This document shows, piece by piece, positions 32,220 to 40,315 of a stretch of DNA of 64,000 bases. The DNA lies in the NCBI GenBank assembly GCA_016186795.1, contig JACPKY010000002.1, forward strand, positions 11,814 through 75,813, in the 5' to 3' direction. Every line of letters starts with the position of its first letter. Within the stretch, counting starts at the first letter, position 1. This stretch comes from Candidatus Gottesmanbacteria bacterium (lineage in GTDB: Bacteria; Patescibacteria; Microgenomatia; 2-02-FULL-39-11). The translations under genes and the position numbers were made by a program. The notes under the pieces were generated by a model that saw nothing but the letters and a program-made list of their open reading frames with translations, did no database searches and was not told the DNA's origin.

Positions 32220-32600
32220 ATGTCAAAAGGAGATACGAACATGTCAGCAACAAGAACAACAGGTGGCGCCGAGAGGAATCGAGCTTTTGCTCGTCTAAAA
32301 GCCGCCGCGCGCGTCATGAGCTTAGGCATGAATCATATGCCGATTCCCTGCGACGATTGTGAGTTCCGTCGCTGGAAACGCATGTTTCCGAGGATTGCCT
32401 ACGCATCTCTTGACGAAGTGAGAAATGATTTGGTCCTTGTAGACGGGACACGGCGAGGGTTGCGTGATGGATTTAGGACTTATGAAATCAAAAGTCCTCG
32501 TACGTCGCCGGCTAAGGGAATCACTCTCCACTCATGTCTGTCGCGTTTTATTTTTGGCAGACAACGGAATCAGCGACGGTTTTTGGCGCCACGGAGGTGA
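32220..32600 (+). CDS. basic Cys/Arg-rich protein of unknown function (islet C, first gene)
   Basis: 126 aa. Two starts are possible: ATG 32220 after AGGGGAGGGG, or ATG 32241 after an internal AAAGGAG. PIPCDDCEFRRWKRMFPRI has a CxxC pair but no second pair close by. Arg-rich throughout. Ends one base before the next ATG, so the genes are coupled. No family recognised. Confidence 0.6.
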   Translation: MSKGDTNMSATRTTGGAERNRAFARLKAAARVMSLGMNHMPIPCDDCEFRRWKRMFPRIAYASLDEVRNDLVLVDGTRRGLRDGFRTYEIKSPRTSPAKGITLHSCLSRFIFGRQRNQRRFLAPRR

Positions 32601-32601
32601 G

Positions 32602-32790
32602 ATGCGCCGATCATTAAAAATAACCGTCAGCCCATTTCGCTCAACGGTGAAATCCAACGGCGCAGCACGGGTGCCCCGCAAAAAGCCTCGCCATTTTCGC
32701 TGGGCATGGTGGCAGGTATTGCGCGACCCAATGGCGCTTCTTGCGTTGAATCACCGGCGACGAATCCGGGTGCTCGCTAGGCGTTCATAA
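32602..32790 (+). CDS. very basic small protein, unknown (islet C, second gene)
   Basis: 62 aa from ATG 32602, whose SD (GGAGGTGA) overlaps the previous stop. About one third of residues are Arg or Lys (VPRKKPRHFRWAWW, NHRRRIRVLARRS). RNA or DNA binding is a reasonable guess. A longer upstream frame exists but overlaps the first gene out of phase. Confidence 0.55.
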   Translation: MRRSLKITVSPFRSTVKSNGAARVPRKKPRHFRWAWWQVLRDPMALLALNHRRRIRVLARRS

Positions 32791-32800
32791 TAAAAAATAT

Positions 32801-32855
32801 ATCAGATTGGATTTACCGGAAATCCCCCTCCCTTTCGGTAAAAAGCCGATCTGAT
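32801..32855 (+). promoter_or_regulatory. intercistronic hairpin
   Basis: ATCAGAT/ATCTGAT outer arms and TTTACCG/CGGTAAA inner arms, located between islet C genes two and three, 25 bases before the SD AAGGAGAAA. Confidence 0.55.
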
Positions 32856-32885
32856 AATCTGTATTCTCAAGGAAGGAGAAATTTC

Positions 32886-33116
32886 ATGAACGGTACAGCA
32901 CAACAAAGACTCAATCAGCTTGCACGCGCGATGAACACTCAACTCCAGAGTGGTTTCAAAGTCAAACTGGACAAAGAGTGGCTCGCGCGATACCGCGGAC
33001 ACCCCTACAGCGATCCGAAGGAAGTGGAAAGCGACTTCCGGGTGATCGGATGGAAAGGTACTAAGGTGCACGATCCGCACAAATCTGGCTGGATGCAATT
33101 TACGCCAACAAGCTGA
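32886..33116 (+). CDS. small protein of unknown function (islet C, third gene)
   Basis: 76 aa, SD GGAAGGAG. Helical first half (QQRLNQLARAMNTQLQSGF), then KEVESDFRVIGWKGTKVHDPHKSGWMQFTP. The end resembles the 33949 protein (helix, GW, polar turn with Pro, Gly, then W/F strand). No family recognised. Confidence 0.6.
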   Translation: MNGTAQQRLNQLARAMNTQLQSGFKVKLDKEWLARYRGHPYSDPKEVESDFRVIGWKGTKVHDPHKSGWMQFTPTS

Positions 33117-33128
33117 ACAACGCGTTTC

Positions 33129-33205
33129 ATAGAGGGTAGCGTGCGACGCGATTAGAATGACTGTTTATTCAGTCAAACCAATCCCGTTGTCATGCTACTC
33201 TCTAT
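33129..33205 (+). terminator. terminator hairpin of islet C
   Basis: ATAGAGGGTAGC pairs with GCTACTCTCTAT (one wobble), with an inner GACTG/CAGTC stem, then AATTTCAATTTTC. Confidence 0.65.
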
Positions 33206-33302
33206 AATTTCAATTTTCTTCCACTTACCATTCTTTTTTAACTTCTATGTTATTCTTATCCCCATTTGATCACCTTATTATTCAAGAATCAATTCCATCG
33301 TT

Positions 33303-33597
33303 TTGACTCTTTATAGGTCCTATGGTAGCATCGCCCCAAGTTGGAAAAAGCATTCGCGTTTTTTCCAAACGCACATTAACCACGCCACATCTTAGCACTC
33401 GCCTTACCTACTATTCGTAGCGCGGCTCGTGCTGCGTTTGTTGGCGGGTCTGCATCGCAAATGCAATGCATTTGCTCTTTGACATGTGAGAGAAAATTCT
33501 CCTTTCAAGGAGCAAGAACGATAGATTGATGATTCGTCGTCACTCTTTCGTTCTTGCTCTACCGGCCGAAAAAGTGTATTCAAGAGAGGAGGCAACC
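33303..33597 (+). promoter_or_regulatory. islet leader D: promoter, hairpin, GCACATTAACCA box, hairpins
   Basis: TTGACT (33303-33308), 17 bp, TGG-TAGCAT (33326-33331). Hairpin 1 TTGGAAAAA/TTTTTTCCAA (33341-33368) around GCATTCGCG. Box GCACATTAACCA (33371-33382). Palindrome GCAAATGCAATGCATTTGC (33457-33475). Hairpin 2 GAGCAAGAACGA/TCGTTCTTGCTC (33510-33559), then SD AGAGGAGG. About 260 nt, the longest leader of the set. Confidence 0.7.
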
Positions 33598-33936
33598 ATG
33601 GCCCGTTCCAAAAGCAAAAATGTTCGGACGGTCCGATCCTACATTCCAGTTGCAAAGGGCAACTGGGTTCAGGTTTGGATGTTAGAAAAAGGGGACTACG
33701 TTGTCCAGCGAGCTGATGAATTTCAGTCGCGCCGCTTGGGCATGAAAATCCTCTTTGCGGGTGGAAAAATCCAGTGTTCGAAAGGAAGGGTTATTTCCAA
33801 AGATCAAAGAAAGGGCATGGATCGCCCGCAGCTTTTGAGACCCGAAGACTGGGTTTTCAAAGTTCCGTTTAAGGACATGGCAGTTCATCCTGCCATGTAC
33901 AATTACCCACCTTCGGGCGCGTTTTCGACTTCATAA
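33598..33936 (+). CDS. small basic protein of unknown function (islet D, first gene)
   Basis: 112 aa from ATG 33598, placed by the SD AGAGGAGG. SYIPVAKGNWVQVWMLEKGDYVVQRADEFQSRRLGMKILFAGGKI reads as a run of beta strands; the C-terminus ends in Pro/Ser/Thr-rich sequence. No family recognised. Confidence 0.6.
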   Translation: MARSKSKNVRTVRSYIPVAKGNWVQVWMLEKGDYVVQRADEFQSRRLGMKILFAGGKIQCSKGRVISKDQRKGMDRPQLLRPEDWVFKVPFKDMAVHPAMYNYPPSGAFSTS

Positions 33937-33948
33937 GGAGGCGACGAT

Positions 33949-34176
33949 ATGGATCCGAATCTAAAGAAACTTCTCGAGGTGGCGAATCAGACGCCAAACC
34001 AGCTCGAGTTCCCAACGGGAGCGGAGTTCGCTTATTGGCTTGCCGGTTTGGACAATACACGCTTCCTCACAAGTGCCAACCTTCGTGCGGCCTTAGAAAG
34101 ATCCGGTTGGGTACAAAACCCAAATCCCAAACCTGGGTTTGAGCAATGGCATGCTCCTTTTTCAATGGCACGCTGA
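33949..34176 (+). CDS. small protein of unknown function (islet D, second gene)
   Basis: 75 aa, SD AAGGAGGCGA, 12 bp after the previous stop. Helix (NLKKLLEVANQTP), helix (SANLRAALERSG), then GWVQNPNPKPGFEQWHAPF, an ending similar to the 32886 protein. No family recognised. Confidence 0.6.
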   Translation: MDPNLKKLLEVANQTPNQLEFPTGAEFAYWLAGLDNTRFLTSANLRAALERSGWVQNPNPKPGFEQWHAPFSMAR

Positions 34177-34204
34177 TTCTCAGCTTCTCTCACGATCAAC
34201 AACC

Positions 34205-34255
34205 ATTGGGGGCGACTACTGTCGCACGCTCTTCGCGCACACTAGTTGTCCCCAT
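34205..34255 (+). terminator. terminator hairpin of islet D
   Basis: TTGGGGGCGACTA-type arm pairs with TAGTTGTCCCCA, with the loop containing GCGCAC-rich sequence; AATTCTAAAG follows. No strong T-run. Confidence 0.5.
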
Positions 34256-34318
34256 ATAATTCTAAAGTTGAGTATTGCTTGCTAATCAAATGATTACTTG
34301 ATATTCTTAAGTATTATT

Positions 34319-34486
34319 ATGAACCTCAGCGGATATACCTCGATGACGACAAATGGACGGGTAGTTATTCCAAAATCAATTCGAAAATATTTCAATCTAA
34401 AAGCGTCTTCTAAGCTTTATTTTGAAGTAAATAAAAATAACGAAATAGAAATTACTCCAGTTTCTACTAAAATATTGCATAAATAG
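34319..34486 (+). CDS. AbrB-type DNA-binding protein, orphan
   Basis: 55 aa (MNLSGYTSMTTNGRVVIPKS ... STKILHK). TTNGRVVIPKSIRKYFNLKASSKLYFEV is the AbrB/MazE fold. No toxin is adjacent. AT-rich like the core genome. Second orphan of this type after 15412. Start could also be the ATG at 34343. Confidence 0.7.
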   Translation: MNLSGYTSMTTNGRVVIPKSIRKYFNLKASSKLYFEVNKNNEIEITPVSTKILHK

Positions 34487-34513
34487 AGTTTTCTATTATT
34501 CCTGTATAGTTTT

Positions 34514-35077
34514 ATGGATCAAGAAATTTTAGCCCAGACGAAACAGAAAATGCTCAAGGCGATTGAAGTTCTCAAGGAAGATTTGGGGACAATACGGACT
34601 GGCCGGGCAACTCCAGCGTTAGTTGAAAATGTTGTCATCACTTCCTACGGCGGGACGCAGCATCTGAAAATGAAGGAAATGGCAACAATCACCACCGATG
34701 GCCCAAGAATGATTGTGATTTCCCCATTTGATCCTTCCATCATCCAAGATATTGAAAGAGGTATCAACGTAGCAAACCTTGGATTTTCTGCTGCTGTTGA
34801 TGGAACCATTCTCCGTATTAGTATTCCACCGCTCACTGCAGAACGAAGGGCTGAGTTTGTCAAGCTTGCCCATGTGAAAGTGGAGGGGGGTCGGGTTATG
34901 GTTCGCCAAGTTCGTCACGAAATCATGGCAGATATTAAACGCAAATTTGATGCCAAAGAGATAAGCGAGGATGATAAAAAACGATTTGAAAAAGAAGTGC
35001 AAACAATTACCGACGAGATGATAGCGGAAATTGATGTTTTGCGGCAGCACAAGGAAACAGAACTAAGTGAGATCTAA
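34514..35077 (+). CDS. frr: ribosome recycling factor
   Basis: Splits post-termination ribosomes with EF-G. LKEDLGTIRTGRATPALVENVVITSYGG, ISPFDPSIIQDIERGI, VDGTILRISIPPLTAERRAEFVKLAHVKVE and the C-terminal helical arm are standard. 187 aa, normal length. Separated from rpsB-tsf, unlike in many bacteria. Confidence 0.97.
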   Translation: MDQEILAQTKQKMLKAIEVLKEDLGTIRTGRATPALVENVVITSYGGTQHLKMKEMATITTDGPRMIVISPFDPSIIQDIERGINVANLGFSAAVDGTILRISIPPLTAERRAEFVKLAHVKVEGGRVMVRQVRHEIMADIKRKFDAKEISEDDKKRFEKEVQTITDEMIAEIDVLRQHKETELSEI

Positions 35078-35093
35078 AGCGAATTTAATTCAA

Positions 35094-35215
35094 GTCATTT
35101 CGAACGAAGTGAGAAATCTAGTCCCGATGTAATCGGGACGCATATGCATATAATTATTACGCTTTGCTAGATTTCTCAGTCGTCCCGACTGGCATCAAGA
35201 CTCCTTCGAAATGAC
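35094..35215. repeat. 122-bp palindromic repeat element
   Basis: GTCATTTCGAA (35094) / TTCGAAATGAC (35205), GAGAAATCTAG/CTAGATTTCTC and inner CCCGAT/ATCGGG. It lies between convergent frr and the 35224 gene and can act as a bidirectional terminator. A palindromic variant of the GTCATTCTGA family. Confidence 0.75.
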
Positions 35216-35223
35216 ACATGAAT

Positions 35224-36873
35224 TTATTTGTTTTCCCTCTCAATAATTTTTTTCAATATTGCAAGACTAATAGCGTACGTTGGTTCCACTCCTTCATAGG
35301 ATAAATTCCGGACTCCCAAATTTTTTGCTTTCGAGTAGGGTGTATCGGATGCATAGTGGGCAATGCCAATCTCAAACGGTGCATTGGTGAGACTGATAAA
35401 ATCATTTTCAGCGTACCGATTGTAGAACACAAATTCATACAAAGCGTTGAAGTACGGCCCTGTTTCCATCTCGATGATCGTATACCCTTCCTGGTACCAT
35501 TTCTTCACAAGATCCCCATTTTCCAAAAATGTCCCCTTGGCAGCAATTGTTTTTTGATCAGAAAGTACTGCGCCGGTTTTAAAAATTGTTTCAAAATCAG
35601 ACGCACGGAGAGAATTATCAAAAACGTACAAATTCTTCGTATGCTGGTCAAAGACAGTTGTTGGAAGCAAGATATCTCCGATTTGCCCATTTAACGTTGC
35701 CGCTTTCCCCATGATGTAGACCCCTTTTATTCGTGCCACATTTTGTCCGATTTCAGTCAGTATTTGGTACGCTGCCCAGCCTAAGGGATAGTCGATATTC
35801 ACAATTACCGCATCACTTTTTCCCAAGTTTTTCGTGTCAAGTTTCAATCTGGGATCAAGGGAAAGTCCTGCCAGTTTTTTTACTTCTATCACCTGGGTAT
35901 CGATATCAAGATAGTGCGAAGAGGGAATGACATGAATTCCAAGTTTAGTCATAAGATGAGTTCTCCTCTTTTCGTATTCCGGGTGGGTTTTCCCGTATTT
36001 TTTGGCAATGTAGTAGAGGAAATTTTCCCGGTTTGCCAAGAAATCTCCCGAGTTTATCTCTCTCCAAAGCCGGAGCAAAGTCTGGTCGTGGGTTTTATAA
36101 AGATACTCAATCAAAAGTTTCTCATCGGCAAGAACATGTCTCAAAAGAAGGTTGACAAGGGAATGAGTATTACTGGAAACAAAATAAAGTGGACGACTGA
36201 GGAAATTTAGATATTTAAGTTGATTTTCTATATGGTCCCACCACCGTTGTGTTGCCTTGGCGTATTCAACATACGATCCGGAAAGAAGTTGGACGGTAAA
36301 CGAAACTTCCCTATACTTTATTGCCTGGAGGAATTTTGGGTACTCCTTCCCCCAAATTTTTTGCATTTTGGAGATATCATCCTGGGATAAATGCTTTTTG
36401 GCTTCACTTTCGGTATCTTTGGCGTGACGAAGTTTCTCGTGGAATTTATTCCATTCGATCTGAAACGATGTCAGAAGTGTAATAAGATCGTCAACGTCGG
36501 TGACTGAGGCGATATAGACATAGAGTATCTCTTTCCCGTCAAAGTACATTTTCCGCCGCCGTCCGGGAGCCTCAACTTCTTTCAATTGGGAAAATTTAAT
36601 AACGTTATGCTTTTTAAATACATCAAGGGATTGTCCGAGGATCACTTTTTTGACATTGGACATAACCTGCGGCAACCTTAAGAGTCCATAAATGAATGCG
36701 GAAGTATCGATAGTATCGGTACCTCCTTTTTCATGAAGGAGCGGTTTTGCCGCAATATGGGCATCAATCAGTTGGGCAATATTGACTGTTCCAGACGATT
36801 TGAGAAGGGAGCGATATGTCCTTATGTAAATTTCTATCTCTGTTGTATTGAATGTTGTTTTTCCTTGGTGCAT
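35224..36873 (-). CDS. nucleoside-phosphorylase-like protein with a large helical N-terminal region
   Basis: 549 aa. I start at ATG 36873 because TATAAT (36889-36884) lies 11 bases upstream, which makes a leaderless mRNA and excludes an in-frame start at 36930. The C-terminal 200 residues contain VYIMGKAATLNGQIGDILLPT and TIIEMETGPYFNALYEF, which match the phosphate-binding and ME(x)E substrate motifs of the PNP/UP phosphorylase superfamily. The first 330 residues are mostly helical and unrecognised. May bind nucleosides or nucleotides. Confidence 0.7.
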   Translation of the reverse strand: MHQGKTTFNTTEIEIYIRTYRSLLKSSGTVNIAQLIDAHIAAKPLLHEKGGTDTIDTSAFIYGLLRLPQVMSNVKKVILGQSLDVFKKHNVIKFSQLKEVEAPGRRRKMYFDGKEILYVYIASVTDVDDLITLLTSFQIEWNKFHEKLRHAKDTESEAKKHLSQDDISKMQKIWGKEYPKFLQAIKYREVSFTVQLLSGSYVEYAKATQRWWDHIENQLKYLNFLSRPLYFVSSNTHSLVNLLLRHVLADEKLLIEYLYKTHDQTLLRLWREINSGDFLANRENFLYYIAKKYGKTHPEYEKRRTHLMTKLGIHVIPSSHYLDIDTQVIEVKKLAGLSLDPRLKLDTKNLGKSDAVIVNIDYPLGWAAYQILTEIGQNVARIKGVYIMGKAATLNGQIGDILLPTTVFDQHTKNLYVFDNSLRASDFETIFKTGAVLSDQKTIAAKGTFLENGDLVKKWYQEGYTIIEMETGPYFNALYEFVFYNRYAENDFISLTNAPFEIGIAHYASDTPYSKAKNLGVRNLSYEGVEPTYAISLAILKKIIERENK

Positions 36874-36942
36874 TGTCTGGTGTATTATATTCCATCTTTC
36901 CCTTGAATTACAGTGAAACGGACGGTACAATGGTGAGACTCT

Positions 36943-38076
36943 ATGATTCTTTCAGGTATAGTTTTTTTCATCATTCTTTCTATTTTGGTTCTTGTTCACG
37001 AATTTGGCCATTTTGTCGTCGCACGTATTTCCGGAGTGAAAGTTGAGGAGTTTGCACTTGGCCTTCCTTTTACTCGGGCTCTGTGGAAAAGGCGTCAGAA
37101 GGATGGCATGTATGTATCGCTGTATCCGGTTCTTTTTGGCGGATTTGTAAGACTTTTGGGTGAAGAAGGCCCAGAAAAACGCGATGACCCCAAGAGTTTT
37201 GCTCATAAAAAACCTTGGGTGAGAGCAGCAATTTTAGTTGCAGGGGTATCAATGAATTTTCTCCTTGCGATTTTCTCTCTCTATCTTTTTTTCCTCCTTA
37301 CCGGATTTAAAGCGTTCATCCCGGATTTTGCCAACTATACGTTTCACAACGCAGATCAAACTCGAAGAGTCATTGTCATTGATGTTGCTGGTGATTCTCC
37401 TGCATCCCAAGCAAGTCTTCGCCAAGGGGATATTATTGTTGCAGTCGATAGTATTGATATCCAAAGTAGTGACCAGTTTCGCCAAGTAATTAAGGAAAAA
37501 GCAGGAAGTCCGGTTGAGTTAACGCTCTATCACCAGGTAGCACTGCGTCCATTTTCCAAAATGATAACTCCCAGGGAAAATCCTCCCGAAGGTCAAGGAG
37601 CATTGGGTGTGGCGATAGGGAATGTTTATGAAGTTTCTTACAATTCATTCTCTCAAAAGCTTTTTTCAGGAGTGACTGCAGCTATTGACTGGTCTGGGTA
37701 CACGGGAGTGATCCTTGGTACTTTGTTTCAAATATCTCTCAAAGAACACGATGCTGCGCCTGTTGTTTCCAACCTTTCCGGCCCTGTAGAAATATTTTCT
37801 ACCGTTGATAGTCTTATTAAAATTGGGGGAGGAGAGTCTGTACTTCTCATTATCCAACTTCTCGCCATTATGTCTCTGAACCTTGCGATTTTGAATGTGT
37901 TGCCATTTCCAGCTCTTGATGGCGGGAGACTTGTCTTTGTTATTATCGAGGGCGTAACGGGGAAGAGGTTAAAAGCCCAGTGGGAACAGTATATCCATCA
38001 GGTTGGTATGGCGCTTCTTCTTGCCCTGATGGTTTTGGTTTCCTTCAAAGATATCTGGAGAATATTTACGAAATAA
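36943..38076 (+). CDS. rseP: RseP-type site-2 intramembrane metalloprotease
   Basis: 377 aa. Zinc-binding VHEFGHFVVAR in the first membrane helix, VSLYPVLFGGFVRLLGE, a PDZ domain at about 125-205 (GDSPASQASLRQGDIIVAVD), and the second active-site motif LNVLPFPALDGGRLVF. Cleaves membrane-bound anti-sigma factors or signal-peptide remnants. Promoter and ATG are divergent from the preceding gene. Confidence 0.95.
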   Translation: MILSGIVFFIILSILVLVHEFGHFVVARISGVKVEEFALGLPFTRALWKRRQKDGMYVSLYPVLFGGFVRLLGEEGPEKRDDPKSFAHKKPWVRAAILVAGVSMNFLLAIFSLYLFFLLTGFKAFIPDFANYTFHNADQTRRVIVIDVAGDSPASQASLRQGDIIVAVDSIDIQSSDQFRQVIKEKAGSPVELTLYHQVALRPFSKMITPRENPPEGQGALGVAIGNVYEVSYNSFSQKLFSGVTAAIDWSGYTGVILGTLFQISLKEHDAAPVVSNLSGPVEIFSTVDSLIKIGGGESVLLIIQLLAIMSLNLAILNVLPFPALDGGRLVFVIIEGVTGKRLKAQWEQYIHQVGMALLLALMVLVSFKDIWRIFTK

Positions 38077-38086
38077 CGAAGATTCT

Positions 38087-38372
38087 TTGACATTGTCTTT
38101 CCATATTTGCTATACTACCAGCAAAGTTACAAAAGCGTTTTAGTTTGGTTTCCCGCCAAACGATACTTCGGCAAGCTCAGTATACGCTGCATACGATGAG
38201 TATGACGGAAGAATAACCGTACAAATAGTTTCAAGTGTGTCATCCGCCAGCTGGCGGACGGAGCACTCACATAAGGTCCCGATAAAATCGGGATAAAACA
38301 AGGTGGTACCATGGTTCGGCTACGCTCACCACAAGCGGCGTAGACAACCGTCCTTGATAGGGACGGTTTTTT
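38087..38372 (+). promoter_or_regulatory. T-box riboswitch upstream of the proline genes
   Basis: TTGACA (38087-38092), 18 bp, TATACT (38111-38116). AAGGTGGTACCATGG at 38300-38314 matches the conserved T-box sequence that pairs with the uncharged tRNA 3' end. An intrinsic terminator follows: ACCGTCC (38347-38353)/GGACGGT (38361-38367) then TTTTTT. CCCGAT/ATCGGG (38278-38292) is the hairpin just before the T-box. A Pro specifier is expected; CCG at 38217-38219 is one candidate but I cannot assign stem I. A TCCGCCAGCTGGCGGA palindrome (38243-38258) is built into one stem. Confidence 0.8.
38243..38258. repeat. TCCGCCAGCTGGCGGA palindrome in the T-box leader
   Basis: Perfect copy of the palindrome at 15313 and 55584. 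It extends a stem closed by AGTG/CACT, between the 5' part and the antiterminator region. Confidence 0.75.
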
Positions 38373-38441
38373 AGTGGCTGTTAATGAGTGAAACGAATTT
38401 TACATCCACTTATAGTGAGGAGCATAGCGACGAATCTATTT

Positions 38442-39071
38442 ATGGAAAAAAGAAAAATTCTTATCATCAAAATCGGCAGTTCTACCTTACTTACTCACAG
38501 GCTTTGTGTCGATGAGTATCGTATGAACCACATTGCTAAGCAAATAAAAATGATCCAAGATAGGGGATGGTCGGTTCTTCTTATTCTTTCTGGTGCTGTT
38601 GCCGTTGGCTCTCGATATATTGATATACCAACTGTTCGCAGTATTGGGAAAATGGCTGCAGCAGGTATTGGACAGGTGGAAATTCTTACAACTACAAAGT
38701 GTATTTTCCAATCGTTTGGCATGCGTATCGCTCAAGTACTTCTTACGAAGGACAATACTAATACAGAGAGGAAAAAGGATATGTTGAAAACAGTAATTTC
38801 TCTTTATATTCAGAAAAAAATAATCCCGGTATTCAATGAGAATGACGTTTTAGATCTCTATAGTTTTGGAGGGAACGACTACCTCGCCCAGTTTCTTGCA
38901 AAACTAGTTGGTGTTTCACGGGTTAGTATTCTTTCTTCATTGAAGACAAATGGATTTGGAGTTGGGGGTGGAGTATCAAAGCGGGAAATAGTTTCTGATC
39001 TTCAAAAAATGGCCATACCAACATTTCTTCTTAACGGGAAAAAGAAGGATTGCCTTCTGGAGGTTGTATGA
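38442..39071 (+). CDS. proB: glutamate 5-kinase, short form
   Basis: First step of proline synthesis. IIKIGSSTLL at the start, ILSGAVAVGSRYI, KMAAAGIGQVEIL and FNENDVLDL...FGGNDYLAQFLAKLVG are amino-acid-kinase motifs of ProB. 209 aa from ATG 38442: the kinase is compact and the C-terminal PUA domain is absent, as in many non-E. coli homologues. Stop overlaps the proA start (ATGA). Confidence 0.88.
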   Translation: MEKRKILIIKIGSSTLLTHRLCVDEYRMNHIAKQIKMIQDRGWSVLLILSGAVAVGSRYIDIPTVRSIGKMAAAGIGQVEILTTTKCIFQSFGMRIAQVLLTKDNTNTERKKDMLKTVISLYIQKKIIPVFNENDVLDLYSFGGNDYLAQFLAKLVGVSRVSILSSLKTNGFGVGGGVSKREIVSDLQKMAIPTFLLNGKKKDCLLEVV

Positions 39072-40309
39072 ATATACACAACTTACAAAAGATGTGTCAG
39101 GCACAGCAAATTCTCAGTACTGAAGGTAAGAGGAGAAAAGATTTATTTTGCGAAAGTTTAGCACGAAATATTTCGAAAAAGAAAGCATCCATAATATCTG
39201 CAAATGTTCGCGATTGGAAGAAAGCTATGAAGAAAAAATATGATTCGGCATTTTTAGATAGACTTCGACTTGATGAAGAAAAGGTTGATGCAATAGTCCA
39301 AAGGATATATACCGTAAAGGGACTAAATGCAGGCATTGGCAGTTGCATAGAAAGAGTGCTACTCCCAAACGGTGTTACCCTAAAAAGGATTCGCGTGCCT
39401 CTTGGAGTCCTTTTATTTATTTATGAGTCCAGACCGGAAGTGACCATAGATGTTGTAACTCTTGCGATCGGTTCTGGGAATGCATGTATTTTAAAAGCGG
39501 GGAGTGAATCATGGTACACATCAACACTTCTTATAGACTTTGTGAAAAGAGCACTTTTCACGGCAGGCTTACCCCAGGAGGCAGTGTATTTTATAAAGTC
39601 AAAGAGTCGAAGGTCTCTCTATACCCTCCTTACGAAGACGAACTTCATTGACGTTGTCATTGCCCGTGGCGGATATGCTATGGTACAAAATATACTCAAA
39701 AGATCTCGGATTCCTGTTTTGTGTCACAGCGAGGGAGGGGCACGGATTTATATTGATAGGACAGGAAATCTAGAAATGGCCAAAAAAATAGTACTCAATG
39801 CAAAAACAAGTAACCCCTCAGCATGTAATAGTTTGGATACAATTCTTGTTCATGAGGAAATTTCCCAAAAATTCCTTCCAGAGTTAGTACACCTTCTCAT
39901 TGGCAACAATATCACGATTTACGGAGATAAAACTGCCCAAAAAATTTCAAAAGAAATTCTTCCAGCAACCCCAAAAACGTGGGAGGAGGAATTTTTATCT
40001 CTGGCCGTTTCTATAAAAGTAGTCAGAGGCGTTTCAGAGGCGTTACAGTTTATCTCCCGGTATACCAATCATCATAGTGAGGGAATTATTGCGAAGGATA
40101 AAAAAGTCATCGACATATTCACTAAATCAATTGATGCTGCAGCCCTTTTTATCAATTGTTCACCGAGGCTCCATGACGGCTTCGTTTTTGGAAAAGGAGC
40201 AGAGGTTGGTATTGCTACAGGAAAGCTCCATGCACGCGGTCCATTGGGACTGACAGATCTCACAACCTATAAATGGGTAGCTTACGGGAATGGGCAAATA
40301 CGGGAGTAA
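39068..40309 (+). CDS. proA: gamma-glutamyl phosphate reductase
   Basis: 413 aa, starting at ATG 39068 in the overlap with proB. RVPLGVLLFIYESRPEVTIDVVTLAIGSGNACILKAGSES and NAKTSNPSACNSLDTILVHEE (catalytic Cys) are ProA signatures; SEGIIAKD and SPRLHDGFVFGKGAEVGIATGKLHARGPLGL follow. Converts glutamyl phosphate to the semialdehyde. Confidence 0.95.
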   Translation: MNIHNLQKMCQAQQILSTEGKRRKDLFCESLARNISKKKASIISANVRDWKKAMKKKYDSAFLDRLRLDEEKVDAIVQRIYTVKGLNAGIGSCIERVLLPNGVTLKRIRVPLGVLLFIYESRPEVTIDVVTLAIGSGNACILKAGSESWYTSTLLIDFVKRALFTAGLPQEAVYFIKSKSRRSLYTLLTKTNFIDVVIARGGYAMVQNILKRSRIPVLCHSEGGARIYIDRTGNLEMAKKIVLNAKTSNPSACNSLDTILVHEEISQKFLPELVHLLIGNNITIYGDKTAQKISKEILPATPKTWEEEFLSLAVSIKVVRGVSEALQFISRYTNHHSEGIIAKDKKVIDIFTKSIDAAALFINCSPRLHDGFVFGKGAEVGIATGKLHARGPLGLTDLTTYKWVAYGNGQIRE

Positions 40310-40315
40310 TCGAAT

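Noticed and set aside
4391..34255. Integron cassette array explanation for the islets
   Set aside because: No integrase, no GTTRRRY/RYYYAAC pairs at unit borders, and units lie on both strands separated by core genes.
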